From contig CAZKTY010000011.1 of NCBI GenBank assembly GCA_964555825.1, positions 1-21,418 of the forward strand: a DNA stretch of 21,418 nucleotides. Direction: 5' to 3'. Source of the stretch: CAIRYW01 sp964555825 (GTDB lineage Bacteria > Patescibacteriota > Minisyncoccia > Phycocordibacterales > CAIRYW01). Within the stretch, counting starts at the first letter, position 1; the number at the start of each line of letters is the position of its first letter. The notes under the pieces were generated by a model. That model made no database searches and was not told the DNA's origin. It worked only from the letters and a program-made list of their open reading frames with translations. This document shows positions 21,068-21,418 of the stretch, piece after piece. Position numbers and translations under genes: made by a program.

Positions 21068-21094
21068 TAGCGGTCCTTGCGGCCGCTATTTTTA
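21068..21094 (+). terminator. Intrinsic terminator after the 20661 gene
   Basis: TAGCGG (21068-21073) pairs with CCGCTA (21083-21088). CC/GG pairs inside extend the stem past a bulged T, and TTTTTA follows. It ends 2 bases before the tuf -35. Confidence 0.85.
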
Positions 21095-21095
21095 T

Positions 21096-21125
21096 TTGAC
21101 ATTTTTTCTTATCTCGTGCTAGTAT
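21096..21125 (+). promoter_or_regulatory. Strong promoter for tuf
   Basis: Consensus TTGACA (21096-21101), an 18-base spacer, and TGC TAGTAT (the -10 at 21120-21125, extended type). Predicted start is near 21132, which leaves a leader of about 180 bases, the longest in the window. Confidence 0.75.
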
Positions 21126-21129
21126 AACC

Positions 21130-21314
21130 CTCACGCAATTTGCGGTATTTTTTGTTTTTTAATAGATCAAAGAACACCGACTTGCTATAAGAAGGTAAAA
21201 AAATCTTCGCCCGAAGCGAAGAAACAGTTTCTAAGTTACTTCTGAAATGATCTTCGCGCTTATTTCAGAGGAGAATTAGGACTAAATTATTAAAGTAACT
21301 ATTAAATAAATCAT
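21130..21314 (+). promoter_or_regulatory. Long structured tuf leader
   Basis: Several perfect pairings are visible. TCTTCGC (21204-21210) with GCGAAGA (21216-21222); CTGAAAT (21242-21248) with ATTTCAG (21262-21268); and an enclosing AGTTACTT (21234-21241) with AAGTAACT (21293-21300). A second TCTTCGC at 21251-21257 could instead pair with the same GCGAAGA arm, so two folds compete. A GAGGAG at 21268-21273 lies too far (about 41 bases) from the ATG to be its SD. No leader ORF with aromatic codons like the upstream ones was found. Confidence 0.55.
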
Positions 21315-21418
21315 ATGGCAGAAGCTTTTGATAGATCAAAGCCTCACGTAAACGTAGGTACAATTGGTCACGTAGACCACGGAAAGACAACTCTTACCGC
21401 GGCTATTCTTAATGTTCT
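21315..21418 (+). CDS. tuf: Translation elongation factor Tu, 5' end only
   Basis: The window ends inside this gene. The visible 34 residues begin MAEAFDRSKPHVNVGTIGHV and continue DHGKTTLTAAI, including the complete G1 loop GHVDHGKT. This is the N-terminus of EF-Tu, which delivers aminoacyl-tRNA to the ribosome. It has its own strong promoter and is not co-transcribed with fusA, since several terminators intervene. Confidence 0.97.
   Translation, partial: MAEAFDRSKPHVNVGTIGHVDHGKTTLTAAILNV

Noticed and set aside
1..21418. CRISPR arrays, tRNA or rRNA genes, transposons, replication origin
   Set aside because: No regularly spaced repeats, no cloverleaf with a canonical T-arm, no rRNA signature, no transposase-like protein and no DnaA-box cluster were seen on either strand.

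Overview
The window comes from a low-GC bacterial chromosome. It most likely belongs to the Candidate Phyla Radiation (Patescibacteria), of Parcubacteria/Nomurabacteria type. The evidence is AT-rich DNA with short spacers, a secreted tail-collar-like protein, a compact PilB/PilC/minor-pilin cluster with a bactofilin-like PilX protein, a divergent phosphoglycerate kinase and triosephosphate isomerase, a ComEC without its metallo-beta-lactamase tail, and an RNase HI carrying a C-terminal viroplasmin-type domain. TGA is used as a stop (recJ, the 4814 gene, both leader peptides), so this is not a UGA-glycine lineage such as Gracilibacteria. The lineage is inferred from gene content, not measured.

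Layout: (1) 32-667, secreted tail-collar-like protein. (2) 780-6256, type IV pilus assembly operon: pilB, pilC, two prepilins, PilX/beta-helix protein. (3) 6304-8251, tpiA-pgk. (4) 8314-8727 (minus), HIT hydrolase divergent from recJ (8806-10518). (5) 10557-11006, orphan gene, then rnhA-comEC and a small basic protein (11069-13683). (6) 13698-15240 (minus), Fe/Mn superoxide dismutase, an orphan gene, and rpmB. (7) 15298-15912, M50 site-2 protease. (8) 15913-16226, a noncoding, structured stretch with two terminator-like hairpins, then rpsL-rpsG-fusA. (9) 19380-21094, two tandem regulatory cassettes. (10) a strong promoter and long structured leader before tuf, which runs off the window.

The most notable part is region 9. 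Between fusA and tuf sit two genes: a prephenate-dehydratase/ACT-like protein (19612) and an unrecognised 130-aa protein (20661). Each has its own promoter, a 20-codon aromatic-rich leader peptide ending in the same 12 residues, and a perfect 91-bp direct repeat. The repeat encodes the end of the leader peptide, an antiterminator segment and a strong intrinsic terminator. This is the architecture of ribosome-stalling transcription attenuation as known for pheA/trp leaders, apparently duplicated here in a CPR-like genome. It implies that the two genes form one aromatic-amino-acid-responsive regulon.

A second genome-wide theme is leaderless transcription. For at least eight genes a clear -10 box lies 6-10 bases before the start codon, with no room for a Shine-Dalgarno site. 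The two attenuated genes, which have long leaders, do carry purine-rich SD-like sites.
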